In this document: positions 10,560 to 20,118 of the stretch, piece after piece
How the letters are laid out: the number at the start of each line of letters is the position of its first letter
Numbering within the stretch: the first letter of the stretch is position 1
Source: Meconema thalassinum
Taxonomy: Eukaryota > Arthropoda > Insecta > Orthoptera > Tettigoniidae
DNA: 64,000 nt
Assembly: GCA_946902985.2 (NCBI GenBank)
Contig: OX336389.2
Coordinates: 1,013,545,441-1,013,609,440, forward strand
Reading direction: 5' to 3'
Translations under genes and position numbers: made by a program
The notes under the pieces: generated by a model
Databases searched by the model: none
Seen by the model: the letters and a program-made list of their open reading frames with translations, nothing else
What the model was told of the DNA's origin: nothing

Positions 10560-11280
10560 CCAAACTAAATTTTCACTAATAGACACGCTTATTATTATTT
10601 AATCAAGTGTTAACCATACCTTGATCAAAACAGCAATCTAACAAGAAAAGTGTGGCTGTCTATCCGTCTATCTGTCGTGTCACACACACATACACAGACA
10701 CACACACGCCAGCAGTAGCAGCAGTACAATATTTAGAGTTGATCCTGCAACCTTGGGCACAGAAATCACCAACCACGTTTTCCCCCCAAACTATTAGTCT
10801 GTATGGCAAGCCAACAAAACATTTCATTAGTTATGTATACATAATACAGTAAACACTTTGATTTCAATAAGCAACACATTCATTCTTTGCACACTTTCGT
10901 GGCACTCTATAAAAGTGACACTTTTAATTTTTTAACGTATTAAAAGAATTCAAACTTTTTCAAATGACATCTACTCCATTCATACACACAGTAATAAATA
11001 AAAATGAAAAGAGGTGTTTCTAACCAAGACAAAACATAGGTTCGTAGGACACATACTCACACACACACATACAGTCAGGAATAGCAAGCTTAGTTATGAA
11101 AGAAAGGATTGAGGACAGGAACTTTAGGGGTAGACCAAGGTTAGAATAGGTTCAACATATTGTCTTGGAAAAAGATAGGTTGGTAGAACACACATACTCA
11201 CACACTAAGTCAGTAGAAAAAATACATCCATAGCTTACATTTTAATAACTCCAACAGTCTCTCACTGGTCAAGCTGCTTC
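10560..11280. other. Non-coding stretch with CA-rich simple repeats
   Basis: CA-rich microsatellite tracts occur near 10680-10710, 11048-11072 and 11190-11205. No protein-like frame or RNA gene is seen. Confidence 0.5.
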
Positions 11281-11289
11281 CCTCTCCCT

Positions 11290-11740
11290 AACCAACGTTA
11301 ATCTCACCAGTTTCCTACAACAAATAAATAAATACCGTAAGGAAAATACATTTCCGTTAAATACATATCATTCATCCACCATAAACAAATAGATTTTTTC
11401 GCATATCACACACACTCACCTTCCAATCAATCGTCAGGCTGTCTCTGCCTCTATGCAAAGTCAATCATAATCCATCACCACCATTCACCAGGTTCTACAA
11501 CAAAAATAAATAAATACCAAAAGTAAATAAATTACCATGAAATAAATAGCATTCATCCAGCATAAACAAATAGCATTTATTTCATAGCACACGCTCAATT
11601 TCCAATCAATCGTCAAGCTGTATCTGCATCAAAGCAAAGTCAATCAATCATACACCACCACCATTCACCAGGTTCTACAACAAAAAATAAATTAATACCA
11701 TAAGTAAATAAATTACCATTACATATATAAATAGCATTAA
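11290..11740. repeat. Three-copy tandem repeat, period about 185 bp
   Basis: The block caccaggttctacaacaaaa, followed by an AAATA-rich stretch, cattcatccagcataaacaa and ccaatcaatcgtcaagctgt, recurs three times with substitutions. It lies immediately outside the left terminus of the Polinton. It is non-coding. Confidence 0.75.
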
Positions 11741-11954
11741 ACCATGAATAACATATAAGACAATGACATACCTTATCAATAGTTTAAAGTTGATCCTTTT
11801 TAATTAACGTCACTGACGAGCAGACACTTCCTTCACCATGAAATGACAAGTGAAGAGTGATGGCCCTCTCTTCATGAACGAGTACATTATATAAATCCAT
11901 TAGCTGCAGTTCACACCTCCCACCAGGGTAGTGGTAGTGGTGGTAGAGGGGGTA

Positions 11955-12024
11955 AGTAGTATACATTTTTACCATTTGGATATTGCGTAATCGCGAGGAC
12001 ATATTGCATCATCATGGTGACGTC
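11955..12024 (+). repeat. Left terminal inverted repeat of the Polinton (outer block)
   Basis: About 65 bases match the reverse complement of 40708-40774 almost perfectly, from agtagtatacattttt inward to gcatcatcatg and a gacgtcat word. Further inward the match becomes patchy. Confidence 0.93.
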
Positions 12025-12054
12025 ATGGGCCCTTAGAGCGAGCATGTAGCTACA

Positions 12055-12250
12055 TTTCCAACATTAGGAATGTTACAAAAACGTTTGTTTGACATAAATG
12101 AATGGCCTTGAGCTGCTCTAGCGCCATACCAAAAGAAAATGAATTTTGAAAAATGCTCACTATTTTGGAAACTAGGAATTCTACAAAAAAGTTTGTTTAT
12201 CATAAATGAAAGCTCTCTATCCCCTCTACCAGCAAACCAACTCTCAGGTC
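12055..12250. repeat. Diverged direct repeat in the left subterminal region
   Basis: A word like aggaatgttacaaaaacgtttgttt, then cataaatgaa, occurs near 12066 and again about 109 bp later as a diverged copy. It has no counterpart in the right subterminal region, so it is an insertion or left-end-specific expansion. Confidence 0.5.
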
Positions 12251-12435
12251 CATAGGACAAAAATGAAAAAAAAGGTTCAAATGGGGTCTTTGTTAGCAGA
12301 AAAGTTTTAGGTGTACTAACATTTGAATGATACTGTCTGGGCGCTACGCCCCCGTGGAGAGCCAGTTGGTTATTCACACGCGTTTGCTAATTGCTCTGCA
12401 TGTGTTAGCAGCAAGAAGAGATTGACCTTTGACCT

Positions 12436-12455
12436 CTTGAAGCAGATAACCTTTG
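12436..12455 (+). repeat. Polinton subterminal repeat word
   Basis: The 20-mer cttgaagcagataacctttg matches in inverted orientation 40581-40600 and 40609-40628 at the right end, where it is doubled. It is part of the eroded inner terminal repeats and may be a protein-binding site, for example for integrase or terminal-protein initiation, but that is inference. Confidence 0.7.
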
Positions 12456-12810
12456 CTCGCGGCTGTTATCGTTCTTTGGCTAGCGCGAGCGTACTGAACG
12501 TGGGGGGTCCGGCTTGCTACTCCATATAGGACGTGCAGCTGTTTGTTAACATTTTTGTGTGCTTGCATGCTCTGTGGTCTCATTCTGCATAGACCGTTCT
12601 TTGACTGCATGAAATGAATATTGGCTTGTTTGCTTTAAATTCTTAGCCATCATTATTGAACTCTGAAATTATTTTAATGAGAGAACAAGTTTGGATATCA
12701 GTTCACAAACCTGCATTCATGTGATACGATTAAAGAGCCTTTTGCTTCTTTAAGTTTATACTATATACGAGGAGATTACTATGGAGCAGTAGTTAGATAT
12801 CATAATCAAC

Positions 12811-13128
12811 ATGAGTCTATGTGAAAGCTTAATACAAAAGTTGAAGAAACTGCAAGCAATCAAGTTGTTGGCAACTAGCACCAGAATGCAAGGACTAAAT
12901 TTCGTCATCAGTGCCACGAAAGTGGAGGAGGCTGCGTGGTATGATACACTGACAGCAAGTGAAAAGGAGATTTTTAATTGCAAGATTTTGGAGTTGATGA
13001 GAGACCCGTGCCACGTTCAAGAGATTATTTTTAACGGGGTGACGGAACATAATTTAAATATCATTATTGAAAAACTCAGAGCGATCTGGTTAAGGCCACT
13101 CAACCTGCTTTATCTTCCTCCACTATAG
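12811..13128 (+). CDS. Small unknown Polinton gene at the left end
   Basis: A 105-residue frame with an ATG start and a balanced, mostly helical-looking composition (CESLIQKLKKLQAIKLL near the start; WYDTLTASEKEIFNCKILE in the middle). It is transcribed opposite to all the structural genes and lies 12 bases before another small plus-strand frame. I recognise no domain. Its position next to the terminus resembles where accessory genes of virus-like elements lie. Confidence 0.45.
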   Translation: MSLCESLIQKLKKLQAIKLLATSTRMQGLNFVISATKVEEAAWYDTLTASEKEIFNCKILELMRDPCHVQEIIFNGVTEHNLNIIIEKLRAIWLRPLNLLYLPPL

Positions 13129-13140
13129 GAGGAAGAGCAT

Positions 13141-13326
13141 ATGCAAGGAGAACATCGAGCAGAAGAGGAAGAGGACGATGATGATGTTGTTGAAATTATT
13201 AAAAAAAGGACAGTGGGTGGAGAGAGTGATTTTTTTCCAATGTATGGTTTTTTAAATATATTTATTTTAATCATTGTGGTTTACATTAATTATATAATAC
13301 GAAATAGTGAAAACAAAATGGTATGA
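13141..13326 (+). CDS. Small acidic/membrane protein at the Polinton left end
   Basis: A 61-residue frame: an acidic N-terminus (AEEEEDDDDVVE), then a clear single membrane segment (FLNIFILIIVVYINYII) and a short basic tail. A single-pass membrane protein is what the sequence suggests. It follows the 12811-13128 frame after 12 bases, so the two could share a transcript. No homologue is recognised. Confidence 0.4.
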   Translation: MQGEHRAEEEEDDDDVVEIIKKRTVGGESDFFPMYGFLNIFILIIVVYINYIIRNSENKMV

Positions 13327-13370
13327 TCTTCGTTCTTAAAGTGGTAAGTAGTTCTTTTTTTCCGCCAAGA

Positions 13371-13435
13371 TGCTGAGAATTGAAGATGCTGTCTGCAGAG
13401 TTGAATATGCTGGTGATCTTGTGTGGAAGGTAAGT
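13371..13435 (+). other. Possible short exon with consensus splice donor
   Basis: An open stretch beginning atgctgagaattgaagatg runs 60 bases into gGTAAGT (donor at 13430-13435), a consensus 5' splice site. If real, plus-strand transcripts from the left end may be spliced. I find no matching acceptor with confidence. Confidence 0.25.
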
Positions 13436-13494
13436 ACAATCATTCTTTTCTTTCTTGAGTGTGTTGGTTTCAGTGAGCTGAAAATATATAGAGA

Positions 13495-13528
<34 letters not shown>

Positions 13529-13565
13529 TTTTTGCGATGAATTAAAAAAAATTACATTGTATTAA

Positions 13566-14483
13566 TTAGAATATGTTTTTGTTCGAAATCCAAGAGTTGT
13601 GAGTTGAATCGAATCCTAGCCAAGATACGAAGGCTTGGGTTCCTTTTCTACGTAGTACTTTGTCAACCAAGTAAATATTAGGATGTTTGGTTCGTTGTAA
13701 CTCTGCTTCATAAAATGCCCCAAATATCGGCAAATTTTTATTATCTTTTAAAAGATATGTTCGTGGATTAGTATTTTGTACTTTATAAATTGTAAACAAT
13801 TCCGTAGTCCAATTAGCTTCGTACCCTTTGCTGAAATGTTTCTTGATTTTCGATATTCTTACAATGTCGCCAATTTTATATTTTGGTTTTCTTAAAGTTT
13901 CATTATATTGTGTTGGCAAGCGGGGTTGATTGTTTCTTTTTACATCAATAGGTTTCATGCCAATGCTGCGATGTATTTTGTGATTATACTTTACTAATAA
14001 CTCAGGCAATATATTTACCCATCGGTATGAACCACGTGTTGTGAACTCTTTCCACATCGATTCCTTAAGAGTTCGATTAAATCTCTCTACCACACTCGCT
14101 TTTATGGAGCTCCCAGTGGAATAATGCTTTAGATTTTGTTTCTGAGACCATGTTTTGAATTCACTGTTATAAAATTCCGTTCCACGATCAGTGTGAAAAT
14201 AATTGGGCAATCTTTTACTTTGAGAATAAACAAATTTTAAACTTTTTACAATCTCACTTCCTTTTTTGGTTTTAAGAGGAATTGCCCATGCATATTTTAT
14301 GTAAACGTCAATAATGGTTAATAAATATTTAAATCCATTATTCCATTTTGCAAGTTTTGACATGTCCACAAGATCAGCTTTATGGAGGTCATCGATTCCT
14401 TTGCTAATAACATGTCGTCTTTTAAACTTTTTTCTAAGAGGTGCATGAAGTTCTTTTGCAATTTCTCGTCTGATTTCGTTCAT
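13566..14483 (-). CDS. Polinton retroviral-type integrase with chromodomain
   Basis: A 305-residue frame with a true ATG and no interruption. The rve-type catalytic core shows Asp37 in KADLVDM, Asp99 in HTDRGTEF and Glu133 in VVERFNRT, the expected DDE triad spaced like other Polinton integrases. The C-terminal ~40 residues (YLVDKVLRRKG...SWLGFD) are a chromodomain, which in related elements ties integration to histone marks. Its role is to insert the linear element into host DNA with a 6-bp target duplication. It is the last gene of the minus-strand series, and it remains fully open although its neighbours carry frameshifts. Confidence 0.95.
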   Translation of the reverse strand: MNEIRREIAKELHAPLRKKFKRRHVISKGIDDLHKADLVDMSKLAKWNNGFKYLLTIIDVYIKYAWAIPLKTKKGSEIVKSLKFVYSQSKRLPNYFHTDRGTEFYNSEFKTWSQKQNLKHYSTGSSIKASVVERFNRTLKESMWKEFTTRGSYRWVNILPELLVKYNHKIHRSIGMKPIDVKRNNQPRLPTQYNETLRKPKYKIGDIVRISKIKKHFSKGYEANWTTELFTIYKVQNTNPRTYLLKDNKNLPIFGAFYEAELQRTKHPNIYLVDKVLRRKGTQAFVSWLGFDSTHNSWISNKNIF

Positions 14484-14544
14484 AGTTCATTTCTAAACAA
14501 TGATTTATAACATACTATGCATTGTTTTACAAATGTTTGAATTT

Positions 14545-15448
14545 TTATTCAATATATCCTGCATTTCTTAGTTCATCTTCAATTGCAAAGATTTCGCTGT
14601 CAAGTCCTGTGTGACCTGCAGCTTGCGATGCAATTAATTTTTTAAGTCTTGATACTAATTTGTTTGGTTCATTCCAATGGACAAATTCAATATTGTTTCC
14701 TCCTTCGAATTTCCAAATGGCTTGTGGTGTGATGTGTTTCTTTTGGCCATATCCTGTATGCATCGTAGTATTTGCTTCTTCAGTCTCATCTGTTGTTTTT
14801 ATAATTCTATCTATGTCTTCAGTAAGAAGGGGTTCGATTATATTTTTATACTTATGAGATTGTGTTCCTCTCGGAGCTGCATTGCTTGCATAATTTCTTT
14901 TGTGCACGTTTGAAACATTTAATAATTTCAAATAAGAACTTAAATCACTCCTATCGATTAGAGAGTGATCTGGTACTTTCCTTTGAATCAATTCAAGTAG
15001 ACCTTCTGTTATAGGAAATTTTTCACCAACTTTTATCCACTTTTTATCAAAGAAAACTCGTTCACGTCCCAAGTATTGTTTATCATTTCTTATCGTTATA
15101 CCAAATGTTCTATCCACGTTTTGTTTAATGAACGGATCAAAGTAGCGGTTAAGTAGTGTAATTATTTTGATGCTATCTCCATCTTCTTCGTCTGAAGTAG
15201 CAGTTGATTCAGAATCATCATATTTTTTTTCCTTTTTGATTTTCTTTTTTTTTAGTTGACGTTGTATTAGCAATAGCTACAAGCTGATTTAATGAATTTG
15301 TTACTGGTTTAAACTTACTCTCTATATCTAATTCTTGACGTCTAACATCATTTTGAAGTGAAAGATACTTGTCCTTAACATCTTTTTTTAAGCGAGAAAG
15401 TTTATCCTTTACTCGACTTTCAACTTTAATCTTCAAGCTCTTCTCCAT
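14545..15448 (-). pseudogene. Polinton-associated protein of unknown function (one frameshift)
   Basis: Two overlapping frames (15448-15218 and 15273-14545) form one gene of about 295 residues. The junction is a run of nine A in the coding sense near 15247-15256. The N-terminal ~70 residues are charged and coiled-coil-like (KVESRVKDKLSRLKKDVKDK). The C-terminus has a segment (NEPNKLVSRLKKLIASQAAG, then a TGLDSEI word) that I associate with a recurrent but uncharacterised protein family of animal Polintons. Its place between the integrase and the fibre-like gene is consistent with a virion or DNA-handling role, but the function is unknown. A single-base homopolymer indel may be a sequencing error rather than a true lesion. 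Confidence 0.7.
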
Positions 15449-15472
15449 GACTAAACTAAAATTGTAGTTGTT

Positions 15473-17119
15473 TTACTTATTTATAGTATATTCAAAATCA
15501 ATTTGAAGAGGAAGATCATTGGTTTTTTGTTTCTCAGGGTCTCTAAGTCGAAACTGTATTTCATCTTGTTCTTCAACTACAATGTCACTGCCATCCAGTT
15601 CAACCTCTTGACGTATATTTAAAATTGCATACACAATTGGAGATCTTGGTGAAACAAAAATTGGTTTTAATATACCTTTATAGGGAAGTTGGTATTGTAT
15701 ATTATGATTATGAGGCGTGTATACCGGTGAATGGATTGATGGTGTGTTGGAGAATTTCAGAATAAATTTCGATAAGATCTTTTTCTTTACTTCATCTTGT
15801 AATATACCATATTCTTCTTTGGATGCGGTAAAACTTTCGAGTGGTTCTTTGTTAACCAATTGCTCAATTTTTTCTAGTTCAGTTTTTAACTTGTTATATT
15901 CATCTTTGGATGCAGCAGCATAACTTTCAAGTTCTTCTTTTTTAACGATATTTAGATTGTTAGCAACACCCTCAATACGAGTTTGTAAATTGCTTAAAAT
16001 TTCTTTTAGTTGATTAACTTCAGTTCGTGAAGCAGCATAATGTTCTACAAACCGTTTATTTGTCACATCTTGGTCGTTAACAGGAAACTCGGCATTTGTT
16101 TGTTTTTGATGTTGTAGATTGTTTACAGTCTGTTTCATTTTTTCAAATTCATCTCGTGAAGCTGCATATTGTTCAGCGAACGTCTTATTTGCAACATCTT
16201 TTTGGTATATGGGATTGTTTACGTGAGTAATTCGTCTACTCATCATATTAAAAGTCCCACCATCGTCTACGTTTAAGACGTTTTGTTTATTAAATTTAGT
16301 GATTAAGTCTTCTAGATCTTTTAGAGAAGCAGCAAAGTTTTCTAAATAATATTTGTTTATTGCATCTAACGAATCGATTGGTTGAGATATGTTTGTTATT
16401 CTTCTATTTAACATATCTACAGTTTCATCATCTTTGTTTATATTCAAAAGAGATTTTTTAATTTCATCGAGTTCTTTTGTTACATGAGTTTTAAGAAAAG
16501 AATACGATACCGCATCTTGATTTTGAATTGGATCTTTAACATTTCTTATTCTTTTGTTACCCAAGTCGAGACTATCATCATCAAACGGAAAGTGATCTTC
16601 TGAAAATTCGCTCACTAAACCATGAATGAATTCTACTCGTTGTAACACTTCAGTTATTCGGTTTTCCAGATATTTTTATATTCGATGTATGTTGCTGCAT
16701 TGCAATAAGGTTTACTGCATCATTTGCAGATGATGGTAAAGCTAAGCCTGCGAGACGTTTGTTTTCAAAGTCAAGTTGTTGTTTCTCTATTTTACAAATT
16801 GAAAAATTAAACATTTAAGGTCGTTAATGTTTCATTGTATGTCTTCTTTAAACTCAGTTTTATTTAGCTCATTCAATAACTTCAGTACATAACATTTGTT
16901 GCAAGCATCTTCAACATGTATGGGCGTTCCAACATCTTTTAACCGTTTGCCGTTAATACTTAGATGCCCATCGCTTGTTGTTGTTGTTACTTGATTTCCA
17001 TATTGCAGTAGCTTATCATCAACATACGATTTAGTTGCAATATCATGGCGTGAAGTTGGTGGTCTGATAGACACGTTATTGATTTTGTTAAACGATGTCA
17101 TAGTTAGGTTGTTAACCAC
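15473..17119 (-). pseudogene. Fibre-like protein with phage tail-fibre-type repeats (frameshifted)
   Basis: Three minus-strand frames follow each other: 17119-16832 (first ATG at 17101), 16814-16650 and 16648-15473. All carry the same repeat: a glycine/asparagine-containing strand, then RRITN-V-like residues, then P-x4-DA-x-N-K-x-Y (examples KRIRNVKDPIQNQDAV, RRITNISQPIDSLDAINK, KRLKDVGTPIHVEDACNK, KRLAGLALPSSANDAVN). At least six copies are visible, separated by coiled-coil-like spacers (AASKDEYNKLKTELEKIEQL). Tail fibres of many dsDNA phages carry this repeat, where it builds trimeric shafts. The last ~120 residues are a non-repeat domain that could be the head. I infer one broken long gene for a capsid-attached fibre; it could be two adjacent genes. 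Confidence 0.7.
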
Positions 17120-17166
17120 ACAAAGTGTATAACGCGAATGAGCATTTAGCTCTTTTGAACTATTAT

Positions 17167-17899
17167 TTATAACTGAAAATAAACATCAAATCCATTGCGA
17201 TATCGACCATTTTGTAAATCGCTATCTTTATCGATAACCAAAAAGCCAAACTTAGAGTTTTGCCAACAATAAGAACAAATATCGAAGAACTGATCATAGC
17301 TCATATCTGTATTTACATGATCGTTATATACATGACGCAAGTTTGTTCCGTCTTGTTTAAAAGAATTAAAAAATTAGCATTGTCTCTAATTAGGTGTTTA
17401 GGTATACAAGAATATGTTTGACAAAGATAAAATACGTCAACATCGTGATGACGACCTCTACTGAAATAATCTTTCATGTGTTGTTTATTGCTGGCTACAT
17501 CATCAAAAACAAATATAGTGTTTTTTCTAGCCATTTCTGGAGGCATAACTTCATCATTATCGGAAAAAAATCACTTTTTATTTCTTTTATAGAGTCCAAA
17601 AACGTTTTTAATTCAACATACTTACTTTGAGCAAGTGATTTAGAATAAATATAAACGATTTCAAAACGAACTCCATTTTTGTGACATAATAAATTTATCA
17701 TTACGTTTGTTTGGCCGCAGTTCGATGGACCGCAAATGATACATCGAATAGTGTTCGGTAGTAAGACACTATGCTTTCTTTTTTCACTTTTACTCTCGTT
17801 TTCACCATTAGTAAATGAAATTACTGGTAGAGTGTTTGACTGCTTAACAAACTTCAGCATGTCAACGTTTACGTCTGAGAATGCACACTGCACAAACAA
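17167..17899 (-). pseudogene. FtsK/HerA-type genome-packaging ATPase (frameshifted, Walker A lysine lost)
   Basis: Segments in three frames (17899-17495, 17546-17313, then to the stop at 17167) make an ATPase of about 240 residues. The Walker A loop reads CGPSNCGQTNV; the invariant lysine is replaced by glutamine (codon CAA). Walker B is TIFVFDDV, followed by YLCQTYSCIPKHLIRDN, typical of Polinton/adenovirus-like packaging ATPases. The protein would pump the genome into preformed capsids. Frameshifts lie at A/T runs near 17562 and 17362. The nominal TTG start at 17899 is uncertain. It ends the IAP-to-ATPase interval of only 11 bases, so the two genes probably shared a transcript. Confidence 0.85.
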
Positions 17900-17910
17900 A
17901 TCACATCACA

Positions 17911-18460
17911 TCAACATATATTGTTTCCACACGTTTCATAACTTGTATTATATGGAATAATAGTAGGATTTTCAGGATTTAAATCAACGTTGCCGACGTA
18001 AAACCCTCTTAAATATGGACAATATGGTGCCCCTTTTTATGATCATTTAAAGGAATATCGTTTTCTCTCCAATTTTCAATTTCAATCTTACAGAATATAC
18101 ATTTCACCTTATCACCATGACCGGTATAATAAAATCCTGCTGATGCTAAACAAAATTCGTTTGGACAGGGAAGAGACCAATTTTGAAAATTTTAAGTCTT
18201 TCATATTCAGATTTTAATTCTATGCTAGGAGAAATATTGTTTACGTAAGGGCAAGAAAAAGCCCATTTCTTATGGTCTTCAAACGGCTGATCATCTTCTT
18301 CCCAATAACTAAGTTGCAGATTACAAAAAGCACACCTGACCATATCCTTATATCCATAATAGTAAAATCCTGCAGCTGCTAACCATGCATTGTTCGTAAA
18401 ACTGTCTGAAGACCAGTTCTTAAATGTTTTTAGCCGATCTATTTCAGATTTTAAATTCAT
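17911..18460 (-). pseudogene. IAP-like protein with two BIR domains (frameshifted)
   Basis: The first BIR domain is complete in the open frame 18460-18146: RLKTFKNWS at its start, GFYYYGYKDMVRCAFCNLQL in the core, then W, H and C ligands in HKKWAFSCPYV. The Cys-x2-Cys-x16-His-x6-Cys zinc ligands are all present. A second BIR with the same layout (core GHGDKVKCIFCKIEIENW) follows in other frames after shifts near 18180 and 18027; its zinc ligands survive if the frames are followed. No RING domain is visible before the stop at 17911. BIR proteins of this kind bind caspases or related partners and block apoptosis; in a virus-like element this would keep the cell alive during replication. The gene lies between the ATPase and the SINE/tRNA interval. 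Confidence 0.88.
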
Positions 18461-18520
18461 TCCTTTTTGACTCTATATCATTTGCATTAACTGTTTCTTG
18501 GAATACTTTACACAATTAAA

Positions 18521-18846
18521 TTTTTTAGCGTATGGCTTTTAGTGCCGGGAGTGTCCGAGGACATGTTCGGCTCGCCAGTTTTGTAGCTGCTTCGAGACGG
18601 ACACCCAATGGGTGAGCTACAAGTACCGTTGGGGAGGAAAGTTGGAAGGGGAGGGTCGAGGAGTTGGAAGGTAGCGGCTGTGGCCTATAGTTAAGGACCA
18701 ACCCCGACATTTGCCTGGAAGGAAGATGGGAAACCACAGAAGACCATCTTCAAGGTTGCCGGCGGGGGGATTCGAACCTCCTCGCCTCCCGGATGTGAGC
18801 GACTGCCAACAGTCATGCCGCAACGACCTCGGCTAACTCACCCGGT
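18521..18846 (-). mobile_element. tRNA-headed SINE inserted in the Polinton
   Basis: The 9-bp direct repeat acaattaaa flanks the insert (18512-18520 and 18847-18855). In minus orientation it starts with a tRNA-like head (gagttagccgaggtcgttgc, B-box ggttcgaatcc), continues with the gtggtttcccatc...ccaggcaaatg module shared with other SINEs here, and ends in a short A tail. It is GC-rich against the AT-rich viral DNA. Confidence 0.9.
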
Positions 18847-18970
18847 ACAATTAAAATACTTCATGATGATGCTTTATTCACAAAAAAAAAAAGATGTTCA
18901 CCACACGAAGCTAAATGTGAACTGATATGAATCAACAAAACACGCTGGCTAATATGCATGATTTGCGTGT

Positions 18971-19057
18971 GTTGGGTTGGCCGAGCCGTCTAAGGCGTTA
19001 GACTTAAGATCTAATTTTCAGAAATTGAAAGCGAGGGTTCGAATCCCTCACCTGACA
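18971..19057 (+). tRNA. tRNA-Leu (anticodon UAA) within the Polinton
   Basis: All parts of a class II tRNA are present. The acceptor arm is GTTGGGT/ACCTGAC (seven pairs, two wobble), with a D arm starting GCC and ending GGC. The anticodon arm is TTAGA-CTTAAGA-TCTAA with anticodon TAA, followed by a long variable arm (TTTCAGAAATTGAAAG). The T arm is GAGGG-TTCGAAT-CCCTC, followed by discriminator A. The B box is perfect; the A box is slightly off because the usual GG of the D loop reads CG. No SINE body follows. It is an 87-base gene on the plus strand, opposite to the flanking virion genes. It could be a captured host tRNA or a viral one; function is unproven. Confidence 0.85.
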
Positions 19058-19063
19058 ATATTA

Positions 19064-19067
19064 TTTT
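19064..19067 (+). terminator. RNA polymerase III terminator after the tRNA
   Basis: A TTTT run occurs seven bases after the discriminator base, the usual distance for a Pol III stop signal. Confidence 0.6.
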
Positions 19068-19373
19068 ATATACATGTGGAGTGAGGAGGTGTTTGATCAT
19101 TAAAAAAAACTTTAATATGAAGTGGTACAAAGACCTTTTCTTCTTTATTCATTTAGAATTACAATTAATACAATTTTATTTCTCTTGTATGAGTGTTGAA
19201 GTAATCTCATTATTTTAGTTGTCCTGATGAGTGTGTGTTGAGATGATCATGTTCTTTTAGTTGTCCATATGTTTATTTTCTGTAGACAAAAAATATACAC
19301 TGTGTTAAAAGAGCAAACAAGAACAAAATATGTATAGCTCTCAACAACACTAGTAGATTTAATGAATTACCTT

Positions 19374-20057
19374 TTATAGATAGCGATTACAGTTATCACA
19401 TTTGCAGCGAAGATGAAACAGTTGAAATTTTCTTTTTAGATGATCTGGTAGATGTTCCCACTCCAGACGAATTCGTTGTGGCTCATATATAGTCAGTATG
19501 TTTATAGGAAAGTAGTTCCAATCAAACGTATTAAAACCTTGAAGTCCATTGTTTCGAAACTTGTTTATTATCGAACACACGATTTTCATGATGCCATCAG
19601 AAGAATTTAACCAATGTTGAACAGCATTGACATTAAATTTAGCACAACTATTGCTTCCCATTGCAAGAGATGGTAAGTGTTTTGGACAATCTGTAGGTAA
19701 ACGTTGGCTATGCTTCAACATTAGATCTGACATTCCATCAATTGTATTAAGATCGATTAATGACCCAGGGGAAAATGTTTTTAGTGCAAACAAAGAAAAT
19801 TCTTGTGGCAAATTTTATACAACTAAATATTCATATTTATTTTTAATAGAGTCAAAAAAAGAAGAAAGAGTTTTTTCACAATACGCTGCGACCCATGTGA
19901 ACACAGGACTGAATGAAGGTATATTGCTGTTATTTAACATACAGTAAGCAAGTTCCAAACTGCCGTTTGGTAGCTTGCGAATGTCTGCAACTATTGGCTG
20001 CATCTTATTCCACGTGCCAGCATCAGTAGAAGGAGAGTTTGTTGTTGTCAATTCCAT
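19374..20057 (-). pseudogene. Unknown Polinton gene with one in-frame stop
   Basis: The minus-strand frame from ATG 20057 to 19374 would encode about 227 residues and is interrupted only by one TAA at 19812-19814; both halves are in the same frame. Visible features are NMQPIVADIR-like N-terminal residues, a long middle without repeats and a cysteine-rich end (RCKCDNCNRYL) that could bind zinc. It lies just after the major capsid gene in transcription order, with 61 bases between. I do not recognise the family. Because the interruption is a substitution and not a homopolymer indel, it is a genuine disabling change unless the base is wrong. Confidence 0.6.
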
Positions 20058-20118
20058 GATTGCAACTAAAGTGAGAATACTTGTTTACTTGCTTGCTTAT
20101 AACTTAGCAAATATTGGT

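Noticed and set aside
12033..12377. 114-codon minus-strand frame in the Polinton left end
   Set aside because: It overlies a diverged direct repeat and the inner terminal repeat, and has no recognisable domain.
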